DNA from: Armigeres subalbatus
Lineage: Eukaryota > Arthropoda > Insecta > Diptera > Culicidae
DNA: 64,000 nucleotides
Assembly: GCF_024139115.2 (NCBI RefSeq)
Contig: NW_026942456.1
Span: forward strand, 1-64,000
Direction: 5' to 3'
Below the pieces are notes generated by a model. It worked only from the letters and a program-made list of their open reading frames with translations. It searched no databases and was not told the origin of the DNA. A program made the translations under genes and the position numbers. This document shows positions 1 to 10,515 of the stretch, one piece after another. Each line of letters begins with the position of its first letter. Position 1 is the first letter of the stretch.

Positions 1-330
1 TTCCGAATCATGCAGACATTTATGTTTCATTTGTATGAGAGCCCCCCCTTCCAAAAGAGGGAGGGGTCACGAATCACCACAGAAACATTTCTTGACTTCA
101 AAAACCTTAACATGCCAACTTTGGTTGCATTTGCTTGATTAGTTCTCGAGTTATGCTGTATTTTTTTTTATTTATGTGGAAGCCCCCCCTCCCCACCTGA
201 GAGGGAGGGGTCTCCAAGTATCATAAGAACCTTCTCGACTCCAAAAACCTCTGCATACTAGTTTTCACGCCGGATGATTCAGTAGTTCCCGAGTCTATAA
301 TGATCAGACAGACAGACAGAAATTCATTTG
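1..330. repeat. Two diverged ~140-bp tandem units
   Basis: Two successive units share the order 'gagCCCCCCCtt...gagggaggggtc', then 'acttcaaaaacct' or 'actccaaaaacct', then a segment ending 'agttctcgagt' or 'agttcccgagt'. Unit one runs from about 33 to 170 and unit two from about 173 to 310. A short GACA microsatellite follows at about 303-320. The first 30 bases look like the end of a further unit cut by the window edge. The layout resembles a tandemly repeated 3' region of a mosquito retroelement, but no coding sequence is attached here, so the family is not named. Confidence 0.6.
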
Positions 331-604
331 TATGTATGTAATATATGAGACTATTTTACCCCATATTCCCCTTTAACTAACATACTCTCCAGATAGAATA
401 ACACTGCGCTTACCCAACAATATTCTAATCATTCAGATTCAATCAGAAATATGCCGTAAACTGCTTATAACGGCTGCATTCCGTTCATAATATCAAAGTT
501 CTGGGGGAAGTTGGGGGAAAACGTCCAAAAAGTCCTATTAGGAATGCCGTGCCGGATCCGAAACTACCCCCATTCGATTCCTGGGAAAATTTTGTTTAAG
601 AAAA
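331..604. other. No recognised feature
   Basis: AT-rich sequence after the tandem repeat. No long frame, inverted repeat or known repeat was recognised. Confidence 0.4.
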
Positions 605-900
605 GTTGTTGGTCAGAATTTTCGTTCAGCGGCCTTTTGAGTTATTGAATTTTGCCCGAAACATGCAACATTTTCCCCATTGTGCATCGTTGGAGGTGCA
701 TACAAACCGCAAAAAAAGTCAAATGTCGGAAAATAATCCAGTAAAAATGGTTCTCAATAGTGATTCAATTTATACCAAAAATGAGGTGTACAATGAGGAA
801 AGTGGATCAAATAGATGAAATATGATATTTGGACTATCCAAAGGTTGCGTGGTTACTGGTTAGTGGCGTGGAGATGTGTCCCAAAAAGTGCAGACATTTC
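605..900 (+). pseudogene. Decayed 3' end of a non-LTR RT ORF
   Basis: At about 722-760 the translation reads MSENNPVKMVLNSDS, which lines up with MSDSNPVKMVLDNDP near the C-terminus of the RT frame at 4552-6582. Nucleotide similarity continues in a degenerate form through 'gaggtgtacaatgaggaaag' and 'ggttgcgtggttactgg', matching the terminal region of that ORF with many substitutions and small indels. The first part (605-720) is weaker. This is an old 3' fragment of the same LINE family or a relative. It has no RT catalytic core and cannot be functional. Confidence 0.55.
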
Positions 901-3306
901 ATTAGAATTAATCGCAAAACTGAAACAAAATGTAGGTGATAAAACATTATACGGATATCAATAAATCGAGTTCTGATTCAAAATTTTCTCTTGCAAGCAA
1001 CGAACCACAGCTGCATTGTCACCACTTCAACCCAGCAAATAACCATCAAGATGTTTTACCGGGGGCAAAACTTTCATCCAACATAATTGAATTAATTGAG
1101 CATAAATTATGAATTTGTACTTAAACAGTCCAAAGGCATTATGCATTCATTAAAATTAAAAAGCAACTGCTTATACTGACTGCTGCTTCTGTTTCAACTT
1201 TCTGTGTTTCAAATGATAAAAACGTATTTAAATTTCAGTTTGTGCATAGTCTCCGTTTGCTGGTTGCCTCATTACGCATTCGCTCCGTCTCTCCAACTAC
1301 GGGCAGCAGCCTCGGCTCTGCAGAACAGTGTTTTCGTGCCACTTTATCCCGCCACCATCTCCATCTGCGGAGACTCGGTAATAAGTCAATAAATCTGCAC
1401 ACTAAAACGTTAAATCAAACCACACCAAACGGTTTTCTGCATCCTGCGCTTGCTCCTTTTCACCGAGTTTCTTCCCGGCCGGGCACGGCGAATTTGCAAA
1501 ATAATGCAATATGCTGAATCATAAATAAACTAGAGTTAGCAAATAAATATCAGATTATTTATCCGATTATTTTTTTTTTTCGTTTCGTTTCGAACGTTCC
1601 TGCCATGGAATGGAATAATAGCCGTTTGGAAAGCAAAATTTGCATGTCCAAGTCTCTGGCTCCAATCCCGGAGTTGGTCCTTCGGGTAATGGAGGCAGAG
1701 ATCTTTGACCGATTTAAATTTCGTCCAGAATGATGAAAGAGCGAAATTATTCAAATCAGATGATGACCGCAGCACCGGTTCAATCAAACTCAACGATCGG
1801 GTACGGCCTGAGTCGAATTTTGGCGCCATATCCTGCGACATGAATTTTAAAATCGAAAACAATAACAAAGCTCACATGGATCACGTACGGCTTACGCATT
1901 TTGCGAAAACAGTCGTGGGAAGTTTTGTTTACTGCCTGATATGAAATGCGTGTTTGTGTGTCTCTCCCGCTCGGTGTTATGCTGCTCGTTAAAGGCCGCA
2001 TGATGATGGGTGTGTGCATATTCAAAACGAAACATTTCGAGCCGCGTGGTGTACATAGCCGGCTTCCGATCGTAACTGCCAGCGTTGGGACACTTTCGTA
2101 TATATACACCACCGACGATGCTTCGCCTTTGAACCACCTGTTAGGAATCGAACCCCCAGAGAGCATAAATACATAGTTATGTGCGGTTCCATTATATGCC
2201 CCAATTGGCACTAACTGGCCGCTGTGGTGTGGTGCGGCCTGACGAAGTCAGCTGAGAAGGTGATGAATGCTTTCCGTCAGCATGTTTGACGTGTTTCAGC
2301 GCCCGAGAGGCTGGCAGAAGGATATTTATGGTTCCCGCAAGAAACAGCCCCATTCTGAATGGTTAATTAGAATTAATTGAGCTAAATGGATGTCATTTTG
2401 TGGCATCGTGTGTCGGAGCACTGCATAGTTTTCAACATGAGTGTGTGTTTAAATTTATCATGATTGAGCAAAAATGGGAAATCTCTATGATGTTAAATTT
2501 AAAAAAGCTCGAGAACAAAAAAAAGTATACTTTATACAATACGAATGATACAAATCTCTGCTTATTCCCGGTGAGAATAAATATTATGCAGGAAGTCTGT
2601 CATCATCGACAAATCAAGTCTACCTAACATCAAATATCAGATATTAAATTTATAATCTTTGCTTATACGCATTACCCCCGCCACCCGTCTTAGAGAAGTG
2701 TAACATTGCATTGTTTTAAGGACATTCCACACGGAATCCAATCATGAAGGGACCCATACACGCTCCGCTCTGACATGTTGTACAACTTTGGCTCTGTCCC
2801 CAGGATATTTGGTTCGGTCTTAACAATGTCGGACTGTTTGTATCATTTGATCATTTGATTTATCAAACTTTGATACAAGTGCGAAAAAAAAACAGAATCG
2901 GATAGGCAGCCCCCACAGAGAAGTGATGTTTTTCGCTTTGTTCTCGCTCATTTTGTGTTGGGAACCGTAGAGCTTTGTAAAACTAGTTGAATTGTATAAT
3001 CAGAACCAGTGCTCCTCACGTTATGAGCTTTTCAAAATAAATTTATCATGGGGTATAGCCTCCCGAATTAGTTCTTTAGCACGACAGCTTGCGGAAAAAG
3101 TCTCTCATAGCATGCTACATGTCGTATATGTATATTCAGAGATAACAAGTGAAAGACTTTTTCATTCTCTTTTGGATTCAATCCCTGGTTGCATGCATTA
3201 AATTTTGATGTCTGTGCTTGCGATGCTCATATGGGAGTGGATGATTCACTAGAACTGATTGCTAAACTGCTAGTAAATTGTCGATAATGAATAATTACAC
3301 ATCTAT
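901..3306. other. 2.4 kb without an identifiable gene
   Basis: Mixed AT-rich sequence. Short frames around 1204-1517 and 1780-2211 have no recognisable domain. A stretch at about 1240-1377 lies between a possible splice acceptor (pyrimidine-poor, ending 'atttcag') and a possible donor 'gtaata', but the translation matches nothing I recognise. No inverted repeats or SINE boxes were seen. It may be intronic or intergenic host DNA. Confidence 0.4.
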
Positions 3307-3315
3307 ATGTTAATG

Positions 3316-3608
3316 CGGGCCTTCCTTAGCCGTGCGGTAAGAAGCGCGATTACAAAGCAAGACCATGCTGATGGTGGCAGGGTTCGATTCCTGGTGCCGG
3401 TCTAGGCAATTGTCGGATTGGAAATTGTCTCGACTTCCCTGGGCATAAAAGTATCATCGTGCTAGCCTCATGATACACGAATGCAAAAATGGTAACTTGG
3501 TTTAGAAAACCTCGCAGTTGATAACTGTGGAAGTGCTCAATGAACACTAAGCTGCGAGGCGGCTCTGTCCCAGTGTGGGGATGTAATGCCAATAAGAAGA
3601 AGAAGAAA
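3316..3608 (+). mobile_element. Feilai-type tRNA-derived SINE, full length
   Basis: It begins 'gggcc(t/c)tccttagccgtgcgg'. It has an A box near 3327-3337 and a perfect B box (ggttcgattcc) at 3381-3391, so it should be a pol III-type unit. The body contains the phrases 'ttgtctcgacttccctgggc' and 'gctgcgaggcggctctgtcc', and the end is a short (gaa)n tail. A 9-bp direct repeat, atgttaatg, lies at 3307-3315 and 3609-3617 and marks the target duplication. Three more copies lie at 24944-25240, 30730-30862 and 31398-31498. SINEs encode nothing and rely on LINE machinery. The family name rests on memory of the Aedes Feilai consensus. Confidence 0.85.
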
Positions 3609-3617
3609 ATGTTAATG

Positions 3618-4068
3618 TATTGAATATGAAGCGTAATAGGAATAGTCACTTTATCGAATGGATAAAAAAAATAACAATTCATTGAGAAACGACTGATATA
3701 ATAAGGACCAAAGTCCATCATATTCTCGTGACGTTCTTCGATTTTCACAATCGTGAAGGGTACCCCGATATAGAGAACACTCAAGTAAGTTTTATAACGC
3801 CCTTGAAGACCTTAATTTACTCTACAAGAGTGTTATGAAACCAACATAAAATCAAAATGTTACTAGGGCATGGACGGAACCCGCAAACCTGCAAATTATT
3901 TCCTTCCCAACCGACCTTTTACGGGTACTTGAGTTCGGATTTTCTTCCGAAACTTCGATAAACCCCATATCCAAAGTTCCAGATTGTAAACTATTTTTGC
4001 TTTTCCGACTTTTCCGCACTGGTTGAGGACATGAACTAAAGGACTAAACAGGAAACATGCATATGCAT
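3618..4068. other. No recognised feature
   Basis: AT-rich sequence between the SINE and the next repeat. A short minus-strand frame at 3896-4081 has no recognisable domain. Confidence 0.35.
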
Positions 4069-4283
4069 TAGGGTGGCTCAAATTAGTATGGTAAAAACTC
4101 TTTCCATTTTTTTAGATGGGCCGCTCTCTTATTCGGTTCTTTTTCGTGTCTCGATGCTCTGGACAAAATTTCAGCCAAATCGGTCAATGTTTAGGCGGTG
4201 CTAAACCCGTTGGAAGTTTATATGCAAAAATGTATGTAGAAACATCCAAAAATAGTGATTTGCAGTTAGATTACACAATTTAA
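4069..4283. repeat. Probable dispersed repeat ('agggtggctcaaatt')
   Basis: The segment from 'tagggtggctcaaattag' to 'aaatagtgatttgcag' has the look of a dispersed mosquito repeat and directly abuts the inverted repeat at 4284. No second copy is present in the window, so this is recognition from general familiarity only. Confidence 0.3.
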
Positions 4284-4573
4284 GATGAAGAACTATGATT
4301 CTCATTCAGATGTTCAAGAATTTAATACAGAACGTTATGCTGAAAATCGCGAGAAGATTAGTGTTTGTCCGGCGAAGTTATTAGCATTTCTCTGAAGTGG
4401 GGTTTGAGCAAATTTCGTTTCTTTTACCTTTGAAAAGAAATAAATTCACCCATACATCACTCCAGTAAAATACTAATATATTTGCCTAATAAACTCTAAT
4501 CTTCTCGCGGTTTTCAGCGTAAGATTCTGTATTTAATTCTACAAGATCTGAATGAGTATCATAGTTCTGCATC
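4284..4573. repeat. 290-bp inverted repeat (MITE-like foldback)
   Basis: The left arm (4284-4368) and right arm (about 4491-4573) are reverse complements at roughly 85% identity. Shared blocks include 'gaactatga(t)', 'ctcattcaga' and 'cgcgagaagatta'. About 120 bp of AT-rich loop separates them. No clear flanking duplication was found. The right arm runs straight into the truncated LINE and supplies the ATG at 4552 that opens the RT frame, so the first residues of that frame (MSIIVLH) come from the repeat. Confidence 0.7.
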
Positions 4574-6582
4574 GTAACACCGCAACCGCTGCACTAGGCA
4601 CGGTGGCTCCGGATCAGAGAAACGACTGGTATGACGGCGAATGTGAGCAGTTAGTTGAGGAGAAGAATGCAGCATGGGCGAGATTGCTGCAACACCGCAC
4701 GAGGGCGAATGAGGCACGATACAAACGGGCGCGGAACAGACAAAACTCGATTTTCCGGAGGAAAAAGCGCCAGCAGGAAGATCGAGACCGTGAAGAGACG
4801 GAGGAACTGTACCGCGCTAATAACGCACGAAAGTTCTATGAGAAGTTGAACCGTTCACGTAAGGGCCACGTGCCACAGCCCGATATGTGTAAGGACATAA
4901 ACGGGAACCTTCTTACGAACGAGCGTGAGGTGATCCAAAGGTGGCGGCAGCACTACGAAGAGCACCTGAATGGCGATATGGCAGACAACGGTGGCGGTAT
5001 GGTAATGAACCTAGGAGCACGCGCGCAGGACATGCGACTTCCGGCTCCGAATCTCCAGGAAATCCAGGAGGAGATTGGCCGGCTGAAAAACAACAAAGCC
5101 CCTGGAGTTGACCAACTACCAGGAGAGCTGCTTAAACACGGTGGTGAAGCACTGGCTAGAGCGCTGCACTGGGTGATTACCAAGGTTTGGGAGGATGAGG
5201 TTCTGCCGCAGGAGTGGATGGAAGGTGTCATGTGTCCCATCTACAAAAAGGGCGATAAGCTGGATTGTAGCAACTACCGCGCAATCACATTGCTTAACGC
5301 CGCCTACAAGGTACTCTCCCAAATTTTATGCCGTCGACTAACACCAATTGCAAGAGAGTTCGTGGGGCAGTACCAGGCGGGATTTACGGGTGAACGCTCT
5401 ACCACAGACCAGGTGTTCGCCATACGTCAGGTATTGCAGAAATGCCGCGAATACAACGTGCCCACACATCATCTATTTATCGACTTCAAAGCCGCATATG
5501 ATACAATCGATCGGGACCAGTTATGGCAGCTAATGCACGAAAACGGGTTTCCGGATAAACTGATACGGTTGATCAAGGCGACGATGGATCGGGTGATGTG
5601 CGTAGTTCGAGTTTCAGGGGCATTCTCGAGTCCCTTCGAAACTCGTAGAGCGTTACTGCAAGGTGATGGTCTTTCGTGTCTACTATTCAACATCGCTTTG
5701 GAGGGAGTAATACGAAGGGCAGGGAATGACACGAATGGTACGATTTTCACGAAGTCCGTCCAGTTATTTGGTTTCGCCGACGACATTGATATCATGGCAC
5801 GTAACTTTGAGAGGATGGAGGAAGCCTACATCAGACTGAAAAGCGAAGCTAAACGGATTGGACTAGTCATCAACACGTCGAAGACGAAGTACATGATAGG
5901 AAGAGGCTCAAGAGAGGTCAATGTGAGCCACCCACCACGAGTTTCTATCGGTGGTGACGAAATCGAGGTGGTTGAAGAATTCGTGTACTTGGGCTCACTG
6001 GTGACCGCCGATAACGATACCAGCAGAGAAATTCGGAGACGCATAGTGGCTGGAAATCGTACGTACTTTGGACTCCGCAAGACGCTCCGATCGAATAGAG
6101 TTCGCCGCCGTACCAAACTGACTATCTACAAAACGCTTATAAGACCGGTAGTTCTCTACGGACACGAGACCTGGACGATGCTCGTGGAGGACCAACGCGC
6201 ACTGGGAGTTTTCGAAAGGAAAGTGTTGCGTACCATCTATGGTGGGTTGCAGATGGCGGACGGTACGTGGAGGAGGCGAATGAACCATGAGTTGCATCAG
6301 CTGTTGGGAGAACCATCCATCGTTCACACCGCGAAAATCGGAAGACTGCGGTGGGCCGGGCACGTAGCCAGAATGTCGGACAGTAATCCGGTGAAAATGG
6401 TTCTCGACAACGATCCGACGGGAACAAGAAGGCGAGGTGCACAGCGGGCAAGGTGGATCGATCAGGTGGAGGACGACTTGCGGACCCTCCACAGACTGCG
6501 TGGTTGGCGAAGTGCAGCAATGAACCGAGCTGAATGGAGAAGTCTTTTATGTGCAGCACAGGCCACTCCGGCCTTAGTCTGA
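4552..6582 (+). CDS. Non-LTR reverse transcriptase, endonuclease-less ORF2 remnant
   Basis: A 676-residue uninterrupted frame. A basic, coiled-coil-rich linker (about residues 20-140) precedes the RT domain. RT landmarks are NNKAPGVDQLP (about 180), the YRAITLL block, GQYQAGFTGERST, FIDFKAAYDTIDR (first catalytic Asp), the QGDGLSC turn and FADDID at about 408-413, which holds the two catalytic aspartates. Beyond this come a thumb segment (RPVVLYGHETWT) and a C-terminal region (RWAGHVARM ... RARWIDQVEDDL) typical of this LINE group. No apurinic endonuclease domain is present. The ATG at 4552 lies in the flanking inverted repeat, so the first 7-8 residues are foreign. The absence of stops suggests a fairly recent insertion, but without endonuclease or promoter the copy should be inactive. 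Confidence 0.85.
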   Translation: MSIIVLHRNTATAALGTVAPDQRNDWYDGECEQLVEEKNAAWARLLQHRTRANEARYKRARNRQNSIFRRKKRQQEDRDREETEELYRANNARKFYEKLNRSRKGHVPQPDMCKDINGNLLTNEREVIQRWRQHYEEHLNGDMADNGGGMVMNLGARAQDMRLPAPNLQEIQEEIGRLKNNKAPGVDQLPGELLKHGGEALARALHWVITKVWEDEVLPQEWMEGVMCPIYKKGDKLDCSNYRAITLLNAAYKVLSQILCRRLTPIAREFVGQYQAGFTGERSTTDQVFAIRQVLQKCREYNVPTHHLFIDFKAAYDTIDRDQLWQLMHENGFPDKLIRLIKATMDRVMCVVRVSGAFSSPFETRRALLQGDGLSCLLFNIALEGVIRRAGNDTNGTIFTKSVQLFGFADDIDIMARNFERMEEAYIRLKSEAKRIGLVINTSKTKYMIGRGSREVNVSHPPRVSIGGDEIEVVEEFVYLGSLVTADNDTSREIRRRIVAGNRTYFGLRKTLRSNRVRRRTKLTIYKTLIRPVVLYGHETWTMLVEDQRALGVFERKVLRTIYGGLQMADGTWRRRMNHELHQLLGEPSIVHTAKIGRLRWAGHVARMSDSNPVKMVLDNDPTGTRRRGAQRARWIDQVEDDLRTLHRLRGWRSAAMNRAEWRSLLCAAQATPALV

Positions 6583-6600
6583 TGATAAATAAATAAATCT
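4574..6600 (+). mobile_element. 5'-truncated non-LTR retrotransposon (RTE-like)
   Basis: The element lacks its endonuclease and 5' UTR and starts inside the endonuclease-RT linker. It ends after the ORF with 'gatgataaataaataaat' and a T-rich stretch, without a long poly(A). Truncation at the 5' end is the usual result of aborted target-primed reverse transcription. The clade call (RTE-like) rests on the RT and C-terminal motifs and is tentative. A relic of the same 3' end lies at 605-900. Confidence 0.8.
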
Positions 6601-7685
6601 TTTTTACTTTTCTTACGTTAAAGAAATGATGACGCGGGCGCCTAATCCGAAATTCAAATGAACAATTCTCGCGAAGAATGAACAATTGAACAAGTTAAGG
6701 AAATGCTAATACTGCTATGTAGCAGTTTCATAGATCACATCACTTTCCATGGTGAATCCCGATCTATGTTACTGATTACCCAACCCAACTAGCACAACTT
6801 CCTTCCCGTGGTAATTGTGGCGATGCAGAGGTATTCTCGGGCTCTAGTAGCAACAATTACCACACACTCACATTCCCTCACTTTCCCAACTGACTGTAAG
6901 GACTTGGCCGGCGACGTTATTGATCAACATTTGCGAGCTGCTGAAACGTGCACTTCGAGAATAGTTGGTAAATCCCAACCACTATTCACTTGGATCGTAG
7001 TGCAATTTGCACCAGTTCTGATCAATCACGGAGTAGCAACCATTGATATGTACAGTCAGTCTAAGCTAAGCTAAAGCTAAGCTAAGGTACTGTCCATGAG
7101 CCACATAAACATGCTAGTGGGAGGCAAGGGTTAGTGAGAAGAGACGACCAAAGTTATTATAAATAGGAAATGTATATTATTGATCATCAGCGGTGACTGG
7201 TTGAGGTTCCTGGCATGTTAGGAGTGCATCAAGAGAATGTCCATCAATTATGTCACGCAAAAATCAGCCATCATTCCCTGCTCCTGTCATTGACTCGCTT
7301 TTTGTCATTATTAAAATAATATATGAGAAGTCACACTTTAAAAACCCTCTCTCTCTCTCCCACTAAAAGCGTGACGTAATTTATGGTCGTAAGGTAACAT
7401 CCGTTGATAACAAAACAATAAATTTGACAATATTTGATTTCCAAACCTTTTCGGTACGGATGGATCATATTTGCCCAGCCCACCGTTTTAGATTGGCAGT
7501 GAAAAATCATAGACGAGAACTAGATCCCCAGTTTCTTCAGCAAAAATGTTTATATACATATAACTGAGGAAATGCCAATAGAATAACTAAGTTGGAAAAC
7601 CGACAAGATCCAATTGGAATGTAGAGCCATATAAAAAGTAGAAGATGTCCACTGTCCTCCAAAATGATCTTCAGTTCAGACCAAG
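6601..7685. other. No gene; short repeats only
   Basis: No convincing coding sequence. A frame at 6808-7074 has no known domain. The stretch at 7014-7059 recurs at 12633-12676, and an (agcta)n-like run follows at about 7062-7086. A CT-rich microsatellite lies near 7350-7362. Confidence 0.4.
7014..7059 (+). repeat. 45-bp dispersed motif, copy 1
   Basis: Contains 'gttctgatcaatcacggag' and 'tacagtca'. It matches 12633-12676 in the same orientation with few changes. It is probably part of an unnamed short interspersed repeat, because similarity does not extend clearly to either side. Confidence 0.5.
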
Positions 7686-7750
7686 ATTTTTTTTTTGTCT
7701 TTATTATCGAGACTTTCAGCCCAAGGCTGGCTCGTCTCGAAATAGATCAA
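7686..7750 (-). repeat. 3' tail of a retroposon, antisense
   Basis: A T run (7686-7695) followed by 'gtctttattatcgagac' and 'cagcccaaggctggctcgt' has the form of a poly(A)-ended retroposon tail read on the opposite strand. 'agcccaaggct' is a short palindrome. Only the tail is recognised. The next 700 bp could not be tied to a coding element. Confidence 0.35.
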
Positions 7751-8468
7751 GATATTTAATAGATGCAAGGAGTTGGTGTTTGTGTCTAGCAATAAGGTTG
7801 CGGATTTTTGTTGAGGCGTATTACAGACTTGGATGATTACATCGAACAATACGACTTCCAGGATATTTTAGCCATCCGTAAAGGCCTGCAATGGCTGGAA
7901 CAAGTGAAGATTAAAGTCATATAAGCTAAATGGAATCACTGGGATATCATAGCTGACATCATTCATAAGTTGGATCATTGGATAGATCGAAGTCGTTTTA
8001 AAAATTTGGTATTGAAATGATCTGATCTGAGATCCAGGACGTTTTAAAAAGATGTTGTGCAGCCGGTATCGAGATGTGGAATAAAAGTTCTCGGAAAATT
8101 GGCGGAAAATTTTAGAATGGCGAATCATTTGTTTGAATGATTGGATACCGAGTCTTTGGACATCAACTCATGGAGGGTCCACAGTAGCTTGTAAATGTAA
8201 TGAGTACCATTCTATCAGCTCGACGGACCTGCTGGGATGCTTAGCGATTCACAGGTACATCGTTCAAGACTTGGTTGATCGGCTAGCTTACATGTTCTGA
8301 ACTCAAGGACGTTTTGGAGAACCGAAAAGGCCTGTTACTGACCATGAACGGTTTTACGAAGTACATTACAGTTTAAAAATCTAGATTTAGGTGGAATTTT
8401 AATGCGTTCACATCGATCCTGCCGTTACACTGGTTAACATATGAATTACTTTTTTCTAAAGAATATCA
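7751..8468. other. No recognised feature
   Basis: No domain or repeat recognised. It may be the body of the retroposon whose tail lies at 7686-7750, but no RT motif can be read on either strand. Confidence 0.35.
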
Positions 8469-9600
8469 CAAGGTCAAAAGTTGTTTGGCCAAACACATAA
8501 TTTAATCGAATAAATAATCTAGTTGGCCGAAAGTTTTTTTTTTTAAATGTCATTTTTAGAAATGAAATACGTCTTTCGGTCGAGATGATCATTTGACCAA
8601 GAAAGTTGTTCGTTTGGCCGAAATGGCCGTTAGGCTCGTACAGCCAGACATTTTCGGTCAAATGACCTATTAGGCCAAACGACTTTAGGCCAGTTACGCC
8701 GTATGCACCTTTCGACCGTATGTCCCTTTAGACTGTATGTTAGTTTCGGCTAGGTTTCGGCCAAATAACATTTTCGGCCATTTTTTTACCTGATAACTGT
8801 TTTGGTCAAACGTTCATTTCAGCCAAATTGAATTCGGCTAGATGGCTTTCGGATTAACGTGTTATTCAGCCAAGTGGCATTCGAACAAATGGCTTCCGCC
8901 GAATGACTTTCGTTCAAAACAACGGGAAAGGCCGTGGACAAGCGCGTAAAACCGGATGCTTACAGCAGGAAAAGACATTCTGTTAATGTCCACACTGTTC
9001 GTTCTAATAAAAAGGGGTGTTCAAGTAATAATTTAAAATAATCAAACTAAATACGTTGTAAAATGTAACGGGCCGTTTGGACGAAAGTTATTTTGTCGAA
9101 CAAGCCATTAGGCCGATATCCTTATAGCCGAAAATTTCTTTCGCCAGAAAATATCGTTCAGCTAAAAAAGTCGTTTGGCAGAATAGGTCAGTATAAGTCG
9201 AGTCAAGTACGAGACACTGAAGACGGCCTTACTTTTTAGGTCGAAATACGTATCTGTCAAGATACAATTAAGTGGTGGAATTCAATGAGATTGTATAAAC
9301 TCGTCTTATGACAGGAGAATAGGTCAGTTTGTTCTGATATGATCGTTTGGCAGAAGGGGCGATTTGGTGACATTTTTGGGCATATAACGCGTTCAGGAAA
9401 TGATGTTTTCGGCCGTATGACCCGTTTGGCCAAATGACTCTTTGTGCAGAACGACCAATTGGGCCAAATTACTTATTTGGTCAAACGACCTCCTACAGTA
9501 AAAGGAGTTTTCGGACATATTACCGGTTCGGTATATGTCACTTTCAGCCAAATGGCATATTCGATCAAACCGTATTCGATGTTCAATTTGGCCATATAGA
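8469..9600. repeat. Degenerate 'tttcGGCCgAAAtgac' satellite
   Basis: Dozens of imperfect units of about 20-25 bp are built on 'ttcggcc(g/a)aa(a/t)tga', e.g. 'cgtttggccgaaatggcc', 'cattttcggtcaaatgacc' and 'tttcggccgtatgacccgtt'. Both 'ttggccaaa' and 'ttcggccgaa' forms occur; these cores are near-palindromic. Unit length drifts and no two units are identical, so the array is old. It is interrupted by a retroposon at 9193-9316. Confidence 0.7.
9193..9316 (+). mobile_element. 124-bp short retroposon with 12-bp target duplication
   Basis: The 12-mer gaataggtcagt occurs at 9181-9192 and again at 9317-9328, exactly bracketing a 124-bp insertion. The insert contains 'gagacactgaagac', 'ggtcgaaatacgtatctg' and 'aactcgtcttatgaca'. 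Two other copies of the sequence lie at 24171-24290 and 62714-62838, both inverted. There is no poly(A), A/B box or ORF. The duplication length fits target-primed insertion. Family not recognised. Confidence 0.75.
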
Positions 9601-9869
9601 AAAAAAATAATAAATAAATGAATAAATTATTAAAATCGAAAAATTCATCAGTTTCTTTGAAGAACAAGGTTTCATTTTTTTTCGTGTAGTATTTCAGATC
9701 CCCCTCAAGTAATTAAACTTACTTGTCTACGAAGTTCTGAGGCGGGCGGAGACAGAAGAAGATTATGAAAATCATTCCGGACTTACTAGAAAAAAAACCC
9801 TGATTAATCCATCTAGCGGTTCTCGTGCCTTTCTTGTGCAAAAAAATGCGATATCATTCAAAATGATTT
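9601..9869. other. No recognised feature
   Basis: AT-rich sequence with an (aata)-rich stretch at about 9601-9640 between two tandem repeat regions. Confidence 0.35.
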
Positions 9870-10515
9870 GTAGCATAACACGTTTGGATTTTAAAACGGA
9901 AACGTCACCTTTCACAGGTTCTGCAGAGGCACTCCATATTGCGGAAATTTCGTGTGTGATCAAATGTCATTTAGAGACTCACAAAAATATCCACCCTAAG
10001 AATTTCCTCTGGGGCACTTTATGAAGGTTCTAGAATGCGAATTATGGTCTATTATGTTTACAGCCTCATTAGATGTTTATTCATATGAAATCATGAAGAA
10101 TAAACAGTCGCATATTTTTCGGCCTGCAAACAAAAAATTCTCTTCTACAGGTTCCCTCCGGGAGCTCCGTGATGTTCCGGGAGTGGCTAATGAGGTCTTT
10201 GGTTCCGTTCCTAAGGTCAATTGAGATATTTCGTACCTTACTGACTTATCAGAAGTTTATTCGTGAGTAATTATGAAGAATGAGCTGTCGCATGACACGT
10301 TTTGGTCTGCAAACAGAAATATTCCTTCCCACGGATTTTCCCGGAGGATCCCGTGTTATTCCGGGAGTGGTCAAAGAGGTGTTGGATGTTTATTCGCCAG
10401 AAACCATGAAGAATGTGCTATCGTATGACCTGTTTTGTTCGAAAACGAAAATGTTGCCTCTTATAGGTTCAACGGGAAAATCTGGGAGCACCCTAGAGAT
10501 GCTCACAAGCACTTC
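9870..10515 (+). repeat. Three to four diverged ~130-180-bp tandem units
   Basis: The phrase 'gtttattc(a/g)...atgaagaat(a/g)...(c/t)tgtcgcat' recurs at about 10075, 10255 and 10388. Each instance is followed by a 'ggcctgcaaac'-like segment and a 'gttcc...gggag' segment. An earlier, more degenerate unit begins near 9870 with 'cacgtttggattttaaaacg'. Spacing varies, so the units carry indels. No coding potential: frames of 60-80 codons in the array are incidental. Confidence 0.6.

Noticed and set aside
1204..1392. Possible host exon with a hydrophobic segment resembling a receptor transmembrane helix (VCWLPHYAF)
   Set aside because: Too short. No second helix signature or NPxxY-type motif follows, and the splice context is weak.
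3316..3390. tRNA gene
   Set aside because: Head of the Feilai-type SINE. Flanking duplications and three other copies show retroposition.
4069..4573. One composite element joining the 'agggtggctcaaatt' repeat and the inverted repeat
   Set aside because: No shared ends or target duplication could be found. They are listed separately.
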